The notes under the pieces: model-generated
Seen by the model: the letters and a program-made list of their open reading frames with translations, nothing else
Told to the model about the DNA's origin: nothing
Databases searched by the model: none
Position numbers and translations under genes: made by a program
Shown: positions 16,206 through 25,232 of the stretch, piece by piece
Layout: each line of letters opens with the position of its first letter
How positions within the stretch are numbered: position 1 is the first letter of the stretch
Source of the DNA: Micromonospora sediminicola
GTDB lineage: Bacteria > Actinomycetota > Actinomycetes > Mycobacteriales > Micromonosporaceae
DNA length: 64,000 nt
Assembly: GCF_900089585.1 (NCBI RefSeq)
Contig: NZ_FLRH01000003.1
Coordinates: 977,001-1,041,000, forward strand
Direction of reading: 5' to 3'

Positions 16206-17573
16206 TCACAGCCCGTTCCGGGCGATCACCTCCTGGTACCAGCGGGCACTCTGCTTGGGTGTGCGCCGCTGGGTCAGGTAGTCGACGTGGACGATCCCGA
16301 AGCGCTTCCGGTAACCCTCGGCCCATTCGAAGTTGTCCAGCAACGACCATACGAGATAACCGCGCAGGTCGACCCCGCGGGCAATGGCGGCGTGCGCCGC
16401 GCGCAGGTGCCCGTCGAGGTAGGCGGTGCGGTCGGTGTCGGCCACCCGGCCCTGCTCGTCCCGGGCCGAGTCGGGGAACGCGCCGCCGTTCTCGGTGATC
16501 ATCAGCGGCAGCCCGGGGTGGTCGGCCGCCACCCGCTCGAGCAGTCGCGTCAGCCCGGCCGGCTCGATCGACCAACCCATGTCGGTGAGCGCCCCGGTCG
16601 CCGGCAGGAACTCGACCGACCCGGCGGTGCCCGGGTACGCGTCGCTGCCGCCGCCGTCCGCCCGGCCGGCCACGTAGGTGGGCGAGTAGTAGTTCAGGCC
16701 GAGCAGGTCCAGCGGCGCGGCGATCATCTTCTCGTCGCCGTCGCGGACGAAGTCGGTCGGGACGATCCGGCTCACGTGCGCCAGGACGTCCTCCGGGTAG
16801 CCGGCGCCGGTGAGCGGGTCGAGGAAGATCCGGTTGTGCAGGCCGTCGACCAGCCGGACCGCGTCGGCGTCCGCGGCGCTGCCGGCGTCCGCCGGCTGGA
16901 CGTCGGCCAGGTTGAGCGTGATTCCGAGCGTCTCCGCGCCGGCCGCGCGCAGCGCCCGCGCCGCCAGGCCGTGGCCGAGCAGCAGATGGTGTACGGCCCG
17001 GAACGCGTCCCCGGCGTCCCGCCGCCCCGGGGCGTGCACGCCGTTGCCGTACCCGAGGTAGGCCGAGCACCACGGCTCGTTGAGCGTGGTCCAGGTGCGG
17101 ATCCGGTCGCCGAGCCGCTGGTGCACGGCGACCGCGTAGTCGGCGAAGTGCTCGGCGGTCTCCCGGACGGTCCAGCCACCCCGGTCCTCCAACCCCTGCG
17201 GCAGGTCCCAGTGGTAGAGCGTGACGATCGGGTCGATGCCGGCGTCCAGCAGCGTGTCGGTGAGCCGGTCGTAGAAGTCCAGGCCGCGCGGCTCGACCGG
17301 GCCGGTGCCGTCCGGCCGCACGCGCGGCCAGGCGACCGAGAACCGGTACGCCCGCAGCCCCAGCTCGGCCATCACCGCGACGTCGTCGGCGTACCGGTGG
17401 TAGTGGTCGCAGGCCACGTCGCCGGTGTGGCCCTGGAACACCGCCCCCGGCGTACGGCTGAAGGTGTCCCAGACGGACGGGCCGCGACCGTCCTCGCGGG
17501 CGGCGCCCTCGATCTGGTACGCGGCGGTGGCCGCCCCCCAGACGAACCCCTCGGGGAAACGGAGACCCGTCAT
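16206..17573 (-). CDS. GH1 family beta-glucosidase
   Basis: A 455-residue glycoside hydrolase family 1 enzyme without a signal peptide, so intracellular. The N-terminal signature [14 protein letters not shown], the acid/base TLNEPW near residue 166 and the nucleophile ITENGG near residue 362 are intact. [15 protein letters not shown] near residue 414 is also characteristic. It would split imported cellobiose or aryl-beta-glucosides to glucose, the role of BglC beside CebEFG in Streptomyces. It overlaps the upstream permease gene by 4 bp (ATGA). Confidence 0.94.
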   Translation of the reverse strand: MTGLRFPEGFVWGAATAAYQIEGAAREDGRGPSVWDTFSRTPGAVFQGHTGDVACDHYHRYADDVAVMAELGLRAYRFSVAWPRVRPDGTGPVEPRGLDFYDRLTDTLLDAGIDPIVTLYHWDLPQGLEDRGGWTVRETAEHFADYAVAVHQRLGDRIRTWTTLNEPWCSAYLGYGNGVHAPGRRDAGDAFRAVHHLLLGHGLAARALRAAGAETLGITLNLADVQPADAGSAADADAVRLVDGLHNRIFLDPLTGAGYPEDVLAHVSRIVPTDFVRDGDEKMIAAPLDLLGLNYYSPTYVAGRADGGGSDAYPGTAGSVEFLPATGALTDMGWSIEPAGLTRLLERVAADHPGLPLMITENGGAFPDSARDEQGRVADTDRTAYLDGHLRAAHAAIARGVDLRGYLVWSLLDNFEWAEGYRKRFGIVHVDYLTQRRTPKQSARWYQEVIARNGL

Positions 17574-18403
17574 GCCTTCACCGCACCTTCCATGATGCCG
17601 CCGATGATCTGGCGGCCGAAGACGACGAACACCAGCAGCAGCGGCAGCGTGGCGATGGCCGTGCCGGTGAACACCTGCGACATGTCCTGGTAGTAGCCGT
17701 CGGAGAGGGCCCGCAGCGACAGCTGCACGGTCGGGTTCTCCGGGTCGTTGAGCACGGCGTAGGGCCAGAGGAAGTCGTTCCAGGTGGTCATGAACGTGAG
17801 CAGGCCGAGCACGGCGGCGGCCGGGCGCAGCGCGGGCAGCACCACGTTCCAGTAGATCCGCGCGGTGTTGCAGCCGTCCATCCGGGCCGCCTCGATCAGC
17901 TCGGTGCTGACCGCCTGGCCGGCGTACTGGCGCATCATGAACACGCCGAAGCCGGTGACCAGCGCCGGCACGATCACGGCGGGCAGCCGGTCGTTCCAGT
18001 TGAGCTTCGTCATCAGCAGGTAGAGCGGGATGACGCCGAGCTGGGTGGGGACCATCATGGTGGCGATGATCGCCAGCAGCAGCGCGTTGCGGCCGCGGAA
18101 GCGCAGCTTGGCGAACGCGAACCCGGCCAGGGTGGAGAAGAAGACCACCGAGACGGTCACCGTGACGGCCACGATCGTCGAGTTGATCAGGCCGGTGAGG
18201 AAGTAGGCATCGGTGTTGTCGAACAGCCGGGCGATGTTGGCACCGAGGTTGCCGCCGGGGGTCAGCGGGGGTGGCACCTGCCCCATCGCGTCGCTGGTGC
18301 GGCTGGCCACCACGAACATCCAGTAGATCGGGAAGATCGACAGCAGCGCGGAGATGGTCAGCGCCAGGTAGGTGAGTCGGCTGGCCGACCAGAGGCGGTT
18401 CAT
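17570..18403 (-). CDS. carbohydrate ABC transporter permease (MalG/CebG type)
   Basis: A 277-residue inner-membrane permease with six hydrophobic segments. The EAA loop with the ATPase-contact motif is [23 protein letters not shown] (about residues 183-205, Gly kept). It belongs to the CUT1 sugar importer family. Start and stop both overlap neighbours by 4 bp. No ATP-binding subunit is encoded here; in related actinomycetes one MsiK-type ATPase encoded elsewhere serves several sugar importers, and that is the likely case. Confidence 0.92.
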   Translation of the reverse strand: MNRLWSASRLTYLALTISALLSIFPIYWMFVVASRTSDAMGQVPPPLTPGGNLGANIARLFDNTDAYFLTGLINSTIVAVTVTVSVVFFSTLAGFAFAKLRFRGRNALLLAIIATMMVPTQLGVIPLYLLMTKLNWNDRLPAVIVPALVTGFGVFMMRQYAGQAVSTELIEAARMDGCNTARIYWNVVLPALRPAAAVLGLLTFMTTWNDFLWPYAVLNDPENPTVQLSLRALSDGYYQDMSQVFTGTAIATLPLLLVFVVFGRQIIGGIMEGAVKA

Positions 18404-19389
18404 CGGGAGACCTCCTTGCGGGAGCCGCCGCCGAGCCGGCGCAGGAGCAGGACGTTGATCGCCGCGACGATCGCGATCAGCGCGAAGAGCAGCCAGGCGA
18501 TGGCCGAGCCGTAGCCGAAGTTGTAGTGCGGGGCGAAGGCGTTCTCGAACATGTACATGGTCACCGTCTGCGACTCGCGCAGCGGCCCGCCGCGGATCGC
18601 GTTGGTGCCGGAGTTGAACATCCGGGGCTCGGTGAAGAGCTGGAGGCCGCCGATGGTGGAGACGATGACCGCGAAGACGATCGTCGGCTTGAGCAGCGGC
18701 ACGGTGATCGACCAGAACTGCCGGGCCCGGCCGGCGCCGTCGATCGACGCCGATTCGTACAGGTCGCGCGGGATGGCCTGCATGGCGGCCAGGAAGATCA
18801 GCGCGTTGTAGCCGGTCCACCGCCAGTCGACCATGGTGGAGATGGCGACCCAGGCGGCGAACCTGTTCGCCTTCCAGTCGATCGCGCTCACCCCGACGTG
18901 GTCGAGCAGCCAGTTGATCATGCCGAAGTCGCGTCCGAAGAGCACCGCGAAGACGATCGCCACCGCGGCGGTCGAGGTGACGTTCGGGACCAGCACCGCC
19001 ATCCGCCACGTGGTGCGGGCGCGCAGCTGTCGGTTGAGCAGGTTGGCCAGCCAGAGCGCGGCCAGCAGCTGCGGGACGGTGGAGATGACGAAGATGCCCA
19101 GCGTGTTGACCACGGAGTGCCAGAAGTCCGGGTCGGCGAGCAGCTGGCTGTAGTTGTCGAACCCGATGAACGGGTGCTCGGCGCCGAGCAGGTCCCAGTC
19201 GTGCAGCGAGACCCAGAACGTGTACGCCAGCGGGTAGGCCCCGAAGACGCCGAAGAGCAGGAAGAACGGGGCGATGTAGAGGTAGGGCGAGTACTTCGTG
19301 TCGAACCGGCTGAGCCGGGCGCCCCGTGCGGGACGGCTGTGTCGGGGTGCCGGTGCGACCGGCGGGCGGGCGTCGAGCTGGACGGCCAT
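18400..19389 (-). CDS. carbohydrate ABC transporter permease (MalF/CebF type)
   Basis: A 329-residue permease, partner of the MalG-type protein just downstream. A 30-residue basic/Pro cytoplasmic leader precedes the first helix ([21 protein letters not shown]). The EAA loop reads [16 protein letters not shown] as [18 protein letters not shown] near residue 226. Substrate-contact residues cannot be judged. It lies 68 bp after the binding-protein gene in the same operon. Confidence 0.92.
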   Translation of the reverse strand: MAVQLDARPPVAPAPRHSRPARGARLSRFDTKYSPYLYIAPFFLLFGVFGAYPLAYTFWVSLHDWDLLGAEHPFIGFDNYSQLLADPDFWHSVVNTLGIFVISTVPQLLAALWLANLLNRQLRARTTWRMAVLVPNVTSTAAVAIVFAVLFGRDFGMINWLLDHVGVSAIDWKANRFAAWVAISTMVDWRWTGYNALIFLAAMQAIPRDLYESASIDGAGRARQFWSITVPLLKPTIVFAVIVSTIGGLQLFTEPRMFNSGTNAIRGGPLRESQTVTMYMFENAFAPHYNFGYGSAIAWLLFALIAIVAAINVLLLRRLGGGSRKEVSR

Positions 19390-19457
19390 GACCCGGGACT
19401 CCTTTCCGCCGTGCGGGCGGCACCCGTCACCGGGACCGCCCGCACGCGCTGCTCGGG

Positions 19458-20765
19458 TTACTTGGCGGCGGCCTTCTCGGCGTTGGCGACCGCGTCGGTC
19501 CAGCCCTGCTGCGGGGAGCGCTTGCCCAGCTCCACGGTGCGCACGGCGTTCTCCACCTCGGTGCGGACGGCCTGGTTCTTCGGGCCCATGTAGACCGGCT
19601 TCAGGCTCTTGGCGCCCTCGGCGAAGATCTTGCCGACGGGGGCCTCGGAGAAGTAGGCGTTCTTCGAGTCGAGGATCGCCGGGTCGGCCAGCGCCTGCGG
19701 CGACGAGGGCAGCGGGCCCTTCGCCTTGAACGCGCCGATCTGACCCTTGGCGCTGGTCAGGAACTTGGCCAGCTCGATCGCCTCGGCCTGGTGCTTGCTC
19801 TGCTTCGGCACGGCGAGGAACGAGCCGCCCCAGTTGCCGCCGTTGCCGGGGATCTGGGCGATGTCCCACTTGCCCTTGGCGGCCGGGCCGGCGTTGCCCT
19901 CGATCACCCCGGTCATCCAGGCCGGGCAGGCGATGGTGGCGAACTTCGACTGCTTGAAGGCGGAGACCCACTCCTCCGACCAGGAGCCGTACTTGCCGGA
20001 GAGGCCGGAGTCGATGATGTCCACGGTGGTGTCGTACGCCTGGCGTACCGCCGGGTTGCTGCCCACGACCAGGTTGTTGCTGGTGTCGTAGTAGCTGTAG
20101 CCGGTGGTGTTGCCGGCGTTCTGGAGCAGGATGGTGTTGAACGTGTTCGTCGCGGCGTCGAGGAACGCGGCACCGGTCTTCTTCGCGGTGAACTGCTCGC
20201 CGACCCGGATGTAGTCCTGCCAGGTGGGCCAGAGCTTGGACACGGCCTCCCGGTCGGTGGGCAGCCCGGCCTTGGCGAACAGGTCCTTGCGGTAGCACAT
20301 GGCCATACCGCCGACGTCGGTGCCGAGGCCGATGAGCTGCTTGCCGTCGGCGGTGAGGCCCTGGTTCCACTTCCAGTCGAGGAAGTTGCCCTTCAGCTCG
20401 CCCGCGCCGTGGTCGAGCAGGTTGACGAAGTTCTGCGGGTTGGCCTTGTACTCGACCAGCAGCCCCTCCTCGATGGCCACGATGTCGCCGGCGCCCTTGC
20501 CCGCGGCGAGCCACTGGGTGAGCTTGGGCGAGTACTCGTCGAGGTTGCTGCCGGTGCCCCGCTCGACGATCTTCACGTCGGGGTGGCTGGCCATGTACTC
20601 CTGGTAGAGATCCGCGTAGCCGAGCTGGCCGAAGGTGTCGACGGTGAGGGTGATCGGCCCGTCGGAGGCGGCCTCGTCGCCGCCGCCGCAGCCGGTGGTG
20701 CCGAGCAGTGCGGTGGCGGCGACCAGGGCCACCGCCGCCAGTCGACGGCGCGTGAAGGTGAGCAT
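19458..20765 (-). CDS. extracellular solute-binding lipoprotein of a sugar ABC importer (CebE-like)
   Basis: A 435-residue family 1 solute-binding protein. A signal peptide with basic start MLTFTRRRL and lipobox LLGTTGC puts lipid-modified Cys at about residue 26. The mature part begins with a Gly/Asp linker, then two binding lobes with YADLYQEYMASHPDVKI and NTFNTILLQNAGNT. Gene order binding protein, two permeases, GH1 glucosidase, LacI regulator matches cebEFG-bglC with cebR in Streptomyces. Cellobiose or cello-oligosaccharide is therefore the inferred ligand; another beta-glucoside is possible. Confidence 0.9.
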   Translation of the reverse strand: MLTFTRRRLAAVALVAATALLGTTGCGGGDEAASDGPITLTVDTFGQLGYADLYQEYMASHPDVKIVERGTGSNLDEYSPKLTQWLAAGKGAGDIVAIEEGLLVEYKANPQNFVNLLDHGAGELKGNFLDWKWNQGLTADGKQLIGLGTDVGGMAMCYRKDLFAKAGLPTDREAVSKLWPTWQDYIRVGEQFTAKKTGAAFLDAATNTFNTILLQNAGNTTGYSYYDTSNNLVVGSNPAVRQAYDTTVDIIDSGLSGKYGSWSEEWVSAFKQSKFATIACPAWMTGVIEGNAGPAAKGKWDIAQIPGNGGNWGGSFLAVPKQSKHQAEAIELAKFLTSAKGQIGAFKAKGPLPSSPQALADPAILDSKNAYFSEAPVGKIFAEGAKSLKPVYMGPKNQAVRTEVENAVRTVELGKRSPQQGWTDAVANAEKAAAK

Positions 20766-20820
20766 GCTGTCCTGACCTCTCGGGGTCGTAACGGGTGGTG
20801 GAAGGCGGTTCCGGTACTAA

Positions 20821-20832
20821 GAGAGCGCTCTC
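20821..20832. promoter_or_regulatory. LacI operator, promoter-proximal copy
   Basis: A perfect 12-bp palindrome GAGAGCGCTCTC. It is located at about the transcription start of the solute-binding protein operon. Related actinobacterial CebR boxes, as I recall them, read TGGGAGCGCTCCCA, sharing the GAGCGCTC core. Confidence 0.8.
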
Positions 20833-20837
20833 ACGAC

Positions 20838-20866
20838 AGCGTGCTGGGTGCTCCCGATCCTGTCAA
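20838..20866 (-). promoter_or_regulatory. promoter of the beta-glucoside uptake operon
   Basis: On the minus strand TTGACA (20866-20861) is a perfect -35 box, followed by a 17-bp spacer and CACGCT (20843-20838) as -10. It sits between two LacI operators, one abutting the -35 box and one just after the -10. This implies tight repression. The leader to the binding-protein ATG is about 65 nt. Confidence 0.7.
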
Positions 20867-20878
20867 GAGAGCGCTCTC
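20867..20878. promoter_or_regulatory. LacI operator, upstream copy
   Basis: A second perfect GAGAGCGCTCTC, 46 bp centre to centre from the first. It directly abuts the -35 TTGACA on the minus strand. Two operators spaced at about four helical turns allow looping or cooperative binding. Confidence 0.8.
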
Positions 20879-20888
20879 CCCGCGTCCG

Positions 20889-20925
20889 AAAAAAGCGGAG
20901 AGGGGCGATGACCGCCCCTCTCCGC
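20889..20925 (-). terminator. intrinsic terminator of the mycothiol-dependent isomerase-type gene
   Basis: A perfect 13-bp stem (20895-20907 with 20913-20925) and a 5-nt loop are followed on the minus strand by six T's (AAAAAA at 20889-20894 on the plus strand). This is a canonical Rho-independent terminator, rare in such GC-rich DNA. It insulates the downstream sugar operon promoter. Confidence 0.9.
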
Positions 20926-20943
20926 CCGGTATCGGGTGCTGTG

Positions 20944-21705
20944 TCAGCCCACCCGCAGGCCGTCCAGCAGGCCGCGGTCGCCGGCCACCCCCAACGTGTC
21001 GAAGCTGACCCGGCCCATCAGCGCCAGCAGCAGGTCGCTGGCGGTGCCGGTGACCTGGGCGCGGGCCCGGTGGTCGTCGTGGTCCAGGATCGTCGCGGTG
21101 TCCAGCAGCGCGATCCCCTCGCCACGCAGCCGCAGGTACCACTCCTGCGCGGCGTCCGTCGCGGTCAGCTGCACCACGCCGTGCCACTGGCCCGGTCGGG
21201 TCCGCCGGCCGGCCGGCAGCCAGGTGTCGAGCACCTCGCTCACCCCGTCGGCGGCGAGCTTGGCCTCGATCGGCTCACCCGCCGCGATGGCCAGCTGGGC
21301 GTCCCACCGGTGCACCGCCGTCTCGTGCGCCATCCGGCGCGGCCAGAAACCGGCCTTCTTCGGCTGGGGCGCGAAGTTCCAGGCCGGTGCCTCCGGGTCC
21401 AGCGCGTCGAAGAGCGCGTTCAGGCGCTCGTACTCCTGGACATACCACTGGGCCGGGGTCAGACCGGCCGGCGGCTCCGGGTCGCGCCGCTCCGGCCGGC
21501 TGGTGGAACCGGCGCTCAGCACCGTGCCCGCCCAGACGTAGGTCCTGGTCAGGTGATGGGCGAGATCGGTGACCGTCCAGCCGGGACAGGACAGCACCGG
21601 TGTCTCGGGAGGCGCCTCCGACACCGCCGCGGCGAAGGCCGGACCCTCCGTCCGCAGCGCGCCGATCCAGAAGTCCTTCGTGTGGTGCAGTCTGCTCATC
21701 GCCAT
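20944..21705 (-). CDS. maleylpyruvate isomerase-family mycothiol-dependent enzyme
   Basis: A 253-residue protein of the DinB-like MDMPI family. It has an N-terminal four-helix bundle with CPGWTVTDLAHHLTRTY (candidate first metal His near residue 50) and RRMAHETAVHRWDAQLA (His/Glu/His near residue 130). The C-terminal domain is SCP2-like. Members use mycothiol or bind divalent metal; the substrate is seldom maleylpyruvate and is unknown here. The mycothiol pathway gene mshA lies nearby in the window. It ends at the terminator at 20889-20925. Confidence 0.85.
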   Translation of the reverse strand: MAMSRLHHTKDFWIGALRTEGPAFAAAVSEAPPETPVLSCPGWTVTDLAHHLTRTYVWAGTVLSAGSTSRPERRDPEPPAGLTPAQWYVQEYERLNALFDALDPEAPAWNFAPQPKKAGFWPRRMAHETAVHRWDAQLAIAAGEPIEAKLAADGVSEVLDTWLPAGRRTRPGQWHGVVQLTATDAAQEWYLRLRGEGIALLDTATILDHDDHRARAQVTGTASDLLLALMGRVSFDTLGVAGDRGLLDGLRVG

Positions 21706-21769
21706 CCTCCCGGGGGTGACCGGGCCACCAGTGGGTGCCGCGGCTACCCCTCAGCCTAGGGTGAAAGGC

Positions 21770-22861
21770 GTGTCAGACGTCTACGCCGAACCGACGACCG
21801 CCGCCGGCCCGACCGATCCGGCCTCCCTGGCGCGTTACACCACGCTACGCCTCGGCGGTCCGGCCGGCCGGCTGGAGATCGCCACCGACGCCGACGAGAT
21901 CGTGCGGAAGGTGCGCGAGGCCGAGGCCCGCGAGGAGGCCGTGCTGGTGCTCGCCGGCGGCAGCAACGTGGTGATCGGCGACCAGGGTTTCCCGGGCACC
22001 GTCGTGCTCGTCCGCTCACGCGGGTTCCGGGTCGTCGCCTCCGAGGGCGACACCGTCACGGTACGTGTCGCCGCCGGCGAGCCCTGGGACGACCTGGTCG
22101 CGGCCACCGTCGAACGCGGCTGGTCCGGGCTGGAGTGCCTCTCCGGCATTCCCGGTTCGGCCGGCGCGACGCCGATCCAGAACGTCGGCGCGTACGGCCA
22201 GGAGGTGGCCGAGACGATCGTCGCCGTCGAGGCGTACGACCGCACGCACCACGAGGTGGTGCGGATGGCGGCGGCGGACTGCGGGTTCTCCTACCGGGGC
22301 AGCATCTTCAAGTACAGCGACCGCTGGGTCGTGCTCTCGGTCGACTTCCGGCTCACCCGCTCGCCGCTCTCCGGGCCGGTCCGCTACGCCGAGCTGGCCC
22401 GGGCGCTCGGCGTCGAGGTGGGCGACCGGGTGCCGCTGGCCGACGCCCGGGCCACCGTGCGCCGGCTGCGGGCGGGCAAGGGCATGGTGCTCGACGCGGC
22501 GGACCCGGACACCTGGTCGGTGGGCTCGTTCTTCACCAACCCGGTGCTGGAGCGCGAGGCGTACGAGCTGCTCCGGGAGCGCGCGGCCGACCTCGGCGAG
22601 CCGCCGCACTGGCCCGGCGCCGGCGACGTGGTGAAGGTCAGCGCCGCCTGGCTGATCGACAAGGCCGGCTTCGGCAAGGGGTACGCCGGCCCGGAGGGCG
22701 TCGCCATCTCCGGCAAGCACACGTTGGCGCTGACGAACCGCTCCGGCGCGGCCAGCACCGCCGCCCTGGTGGCCCTGGCCCGCGAGATCCGCGACGGCGT
22801 GCACGCCCGGTTCGGCGTGCCCCTGCACCCCGAGCCCGTCCTGATCAACTGCACCATCTGA
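21770..22861 (+). CDS. murB: UDP-N-acetylenolpyruvoylglucosamine reductase MurB
   Basis: A 363-residue FAD enzyme that reduces UDP-GlcNAc-enolpyruvate to UDP-MurNAc with NADPH in peptidoglycan precursor synthesis. FAD-binding segments LVLAGGSNVVIGD and GIPGSAGATPIQNVGAYGQE are present. The substrate Tyr/Arg region CGFSYRGSIFK and the catalytic Ser in GSFFTNPVL are also visible, as in type I MurB. GTG at 21770 (VSDVYAEPTT) was chosen; GTG at 21761 is in frame. Its place left of mshA matches the Rv0482 neighbourhood. Confidence 0.95.
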   Translation: MSDVYAEPTTAAGPTDPASLARYTTLRLGGPAGRLEIATDADEIVRKVREAEAREEAVLVLAGGSNVVIGDQGFPGTVVLVRSRGFRVVASEGDTVTVRVAAGEPWDDLVAATVERGWSGLECLSGIPGSAGATPIQNVGAYGQEVAETIVAVEAYDRTHHEVVRMAAADCGFSYRGSIFKYSDRWVVLSVDFRLTRSPLSGPVRYAELARALGVEVGDRVPLADARATVRRLRAGKGMVLDAADPDTWSVGSFFTNPVLEREAYELLRERAADLGEPPHWPGAGDVVKVSAAWLIDKAGFGKGYAGPEGVAISGKHTLALTNRSGAASTAALVALAREIRDGVHARFGVPLHPEPVLINCTI

Positions 22862-22902
22862 CCGACCCTGCCTCCCTTCCGCCCTCCCTCCCCTCTCGGC
22901 TC

Positions 22903-22981
22903 TCGGCGATCTTGGAGTTGTGTGCCATGGTGTGCCGGTTTTGAACCGTTATCGAAGGTGCCACAACTCCAAGATCGCCGA
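22903..22981. repeat. GATCTTGG-type hairpin element with 20-bp perfect arms
   Basis: Arms 22903-22922 and 22962-22981 are perfect inverted repeats containing GATCTTGGAGTTGTG; the 39-nt loop contains CCGTTATC. The element at 46087-46158 is the same sequence in the opposite orientation, loop included (GAACCGTTATCGAAGGTGCC here against GACCCGTTATCCGAGGTGCC there). It is therefore a dispersed family and not a chance palindrome. It lies 41 bp after murB. Confidence 0.9.
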
Positions 22982-23037
22982 GACAGGAGGTGGAAGTCCG
23001 CGTCTTGGGATTGGTGTTCTACTTCGTGGGACGCGGA

Positions 23038-23089
23038 GAGATCTTGGTACGAAAGTGCCCCTGGAGGGGCCTTTCCGTACCAAGATCTC
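23038..23089. repeat. GATCTTGGTACG hairpin element
   Basis: GAGATCTTGGTACG (23038-23051) pairs with CGTACCAAGATCTC (23076-23089). The inner GTGCCCC/GGGGC stem extends the hairpin almost to its loop. It is related to the copy at 45942-45989, which has the same GATCTTGGTAC ends. No gene is associated. Confidence 0.85.
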
Positions 23090-23213
23090 CCAGCCGTGAC
23101 CTGTTGACCTGTTGACCGGTGCCCCGGAGACCGGTGCCCCGGAGACCGGTGCCCCGGTGACCGGTGACCGGTGACCGGAGACCGGTGACCCGGATGGCGC
23201 GATCCCTGGAACC

Positions 23214-23357
23214 GTGCCTCCGTGACCGGGTGCCCCCGTGCCTCCGTGACCGGGTGCCCCCGTGCCTCCGTGACCGGGTGCCCCCGTGCCCCCGTGACCG
23301 GGTGCCCCCGTGCCCCCGTGACCGGGTGCCCCCGTGCCCCCGTGACCGGGTGCCCCC
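23214..23357. repeat. six tandem copies of a 24-bp repeat
   Basis: Exactly six contiguous 24-mers, each made of three 8-bp parts: GTGCCTCC or GTGCCCCC, GTGACCGG, GTGCCCCC. The first three copies have CCTCC and the last three CCCCC. Upstream (about 23116-23160) are degenerate 15-bp GACCGGTGCCCCGGA units, and downstream GTGAGCC units. The whole 22862-23505 gap between murB and the methyltransferase gene holds no credible gene. Confidence 0.92.
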
Positions 23358-23505
23358 GTGAGCCGTGAGCCGTGAGCCGGGAGCTGTGAGGCGGGAGCCG
23401 TGACGCGTCACCCGTGAGCTGTAAGCCGTACGTCGGGGCCCGTGAATCAGTGCCGACCGGCTCGTTTCGAGGGGCGCAACCGCGAGATCGACGGGGGAGG
23501 GGCGG

Positions 23506-24294
23506 TCAGGACGGGGCGACGGTGGGCCAGGGGAGGGTGAGGTAGCCGTGGCGCCAGGATCGGGGGGTGTTCTGGACCGGCCAGCCCGACTCCTGCACCG
23601 TCGCGACGGCGCGCAGCCAGCGCTGCCGGGGGCCGAAGGGGGCATAGCCGGCGGCTGAGCGCCAGGCCTGCTCCAGCGCGTCGAGCAGGTCGTGCACGCG
23701 CTCACCGGGCACGTTGCGGTGGATGAGCGCCTTCGGCAGCCGCTCGGCCAGCGTCGCCGGGCTCTCCAGCGCGGTCAGCTTCGCGGCCAGCGTGAGCGTG
23801 CGCGGTCCGGCCGCGTCGAGCAGCACCCACGCGCCGAGCCGACCCAGTTCGTCGCAGGTCCCCTCGACCAGCAGCCCGCCCGGCGCCAGCCGTCCGGTGA
23901 CCGTCCGCCAGGCGTCGGCCACCTCGCTCTCGTCGTACTGGCGCAGCACGTTGAAGGCCCGCACCAACGCCGGGCGCAACCCGGCCAGCTCGAAGCCGCC
24001 CCGGGCGAACGTGAGCCCGGGCGGGTCCGCGGCCGGCTCGGCGGCGGCCACGCGTACCGGATCGATCTCCAGCCCGACCACCCGCACGTCCGCGCGGACC
24101 CGGGCGGCGAGCCGGGCCCGCAGTTCGAGCGGGGTGACCGGGGTGGCGCCGTAGCCCAGGTCCACCACGAGCGGGTCGGCGGCGGCGCGCAGCGCGTCCC
24201 CGCAGGTCTCGACGATCCAGTTGTCCACCCGCCGGAGCCGGTTCGGACTCGTCGTGCCCCGGGTGACCACCCCGAGCGGCCGGCGCGGTTCCAC
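23506..24294 (-). CDS. class I SAM-dependent methyltransferase-like protein
   Basis: A 262-residue protein. Near residue 36 it has VVDLGYGATPVTPLELRARL, a motif I-like strand and turn. VVGLEIDPVRVAAAE near residue 65 and a later ALVRAFNVLRQYDESEV complete a Rossmann methyltransferase core. The N-terminus RPLGVVTRGTTSPNRLRRVDNWI is a conserved-looking actinobacterial opening. Substrate is unknown. GTG at 24294 follows the SDR stop by 2 bp, so the two form an operon. Confidence 0.75.
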   Translation of the reverse strand: MEPRRPLGVVTRGTTSPNRLRRVDNWIVETCGDALRAAADPLVVDLGYGATPVTPLELRARLAARVRADVRVVGLEIDPVRVAAAEPAADPPGLTFARGGFELAGLRPALVRAFNVLRQYDESEVADAWRTVTGRLAPGGLLVEGTCDELGRLGAWVLLDAAGPRTLTLAAKLTALESPATLAERLPKALIHRNVPGERVHDLLDALEQAWRSAAGYAPFGPRQRWLRAVATVQESGWPVQNTPRSWRHGYLTLPWPTVAPS

Positions 24295-24296
24295 GG

Positions 24297-25061
24297 TCAG
24301 GACGTCCGGTGCACCTTGTGCTGGGCGGCCTGGGCCAGCGGGCGCACCACGAGTTGGTCGATGTTGACGTGGTGCGGCCGGGTGGCGCACCAGGCGACGC
24401 AGTCGGCCACGTCGTCGGCGACCAGCGGTTCGGCGACGCCGGCGTAGACCGCCTCGGCGCGGTCCGCGTCCCCGCCGAACCGGACCAGGCCGAACTCCTC
24501 GGTCCGCACCATGCCCGGGTCGATCTCGACCACCCGGACCGGCCGGCCGCACAGCTCCAGCCGCAGCGTGCCGGCGACCGCCGTCTGCGCGTGCTTCGCG
24601 GCCGTGTAGCCGCCGCCGCCCTCGTAGACGACGTGGCCGGCGGTGGAGCTGACGATCACCACGGTGCCCGCGCCGGACCGTTCCAGCGCGGGCAGCAGCG
24701 CCTTGGTGACCCGCAGCGTGCCGAGCACGTTGACGTCGTACATCCACTGCCAGTCGCGTACGTCGGCGGTCTCGACCGGGTCCAGGCCGCGCGCGCCGCC
24801 GGCGTTGTTCACCAGCAGGGTGACCGGCCCGGGCGCGGCGTCGGCGGCGGCGGCCAGGCCGGCGACGGACTCGTCCGAGGTCACGTCGCACGCCACCGCG
24901 GTGGCCGCGCCGCCGGCCGCCTCGATCTCGGCGACCAGCGCGGCCAGCCGGTCGGTACGCCGCGCGGCGGCGAGCACGTGGAAACCCTCGGCGGCCAGCC
25001 GGCGGGCGGTGGCCGCCCCGATCCCGCTGGACGCTCCGGTGACGATGGCGACTGAGGTCAT
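24297..25061 (-). CDS. SDR family oxidoreductase (Rv0484c-like)
   Basis: A 254-residue classical SDR. The cofactor motif VTGASSGIGAATARRLA is at residues 8-24, AARRTDRLAAL suggests NADP(H), and NNAGGARG and the catalytic YTAAKHA are intact. Its place immediately left of and divergent from mshA matches Rv0484c in M. tuberculosis. The ATG at 25061 (MTSVAIVTG) is preferred over the far upstream in-frame ATG because homology starts there. Substrate unknown. Confidence 0.87.
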   Translation of the reverse strand: MTSVAIVTGASSGIGAATARRLAAEGFHVLAAARRTDRLAALVAEIEAAGGAATAVACDVTSDESVAGLAAAADAAPGPVTLLVNNAGGARGLDPVETADVRDWQWMYDVNVLGTLRVTKALLPALERSGAGTVVIVSSTAGHVVYEGGGGYTAAKHAQTAVAGTLRLELCGRPVRVVEIDPGMVRTEEFGLVRFGGDADRAEAVYAGVAEPLVADDVADCVAWCATRPHHVNIDQLVVRPLAQAAQHKVHRTS

Positions 25062-25232
25062 CCGGACATTCTCTCCCGCCGCCCCGCTGCCCGCCGTGAT
25101 GAGGTCCGTCACGCCGGGGAACCCGCCGCAGGCATTTCCGAACCCCGATGGGGAAGATGACATCCGGCGTACGGGTTGACCGAGAAGCGCCGGTCGTGCG
25201 GGACGGCATCAACCGTGACAGAGGGAGCGGAC

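Noticed and set aside
15582..17693. A 703-codon plus-strand frame over the LacI and GH1 genes
   Set aside because: It is antisense to two well-supported genes and has no domain of its own.
23214..23357. CRISPR array
   Set aside because: The 24-mers are directly contiguous with no spacers, and no cas genes are present.
23164..23361. A short plus-strand frame of repeated RVPPCLRD octapeptides
   Set aside because: It is a direct result of the 24-bp tandem repeat, with no ribosome-binding site or recognisable protein features.
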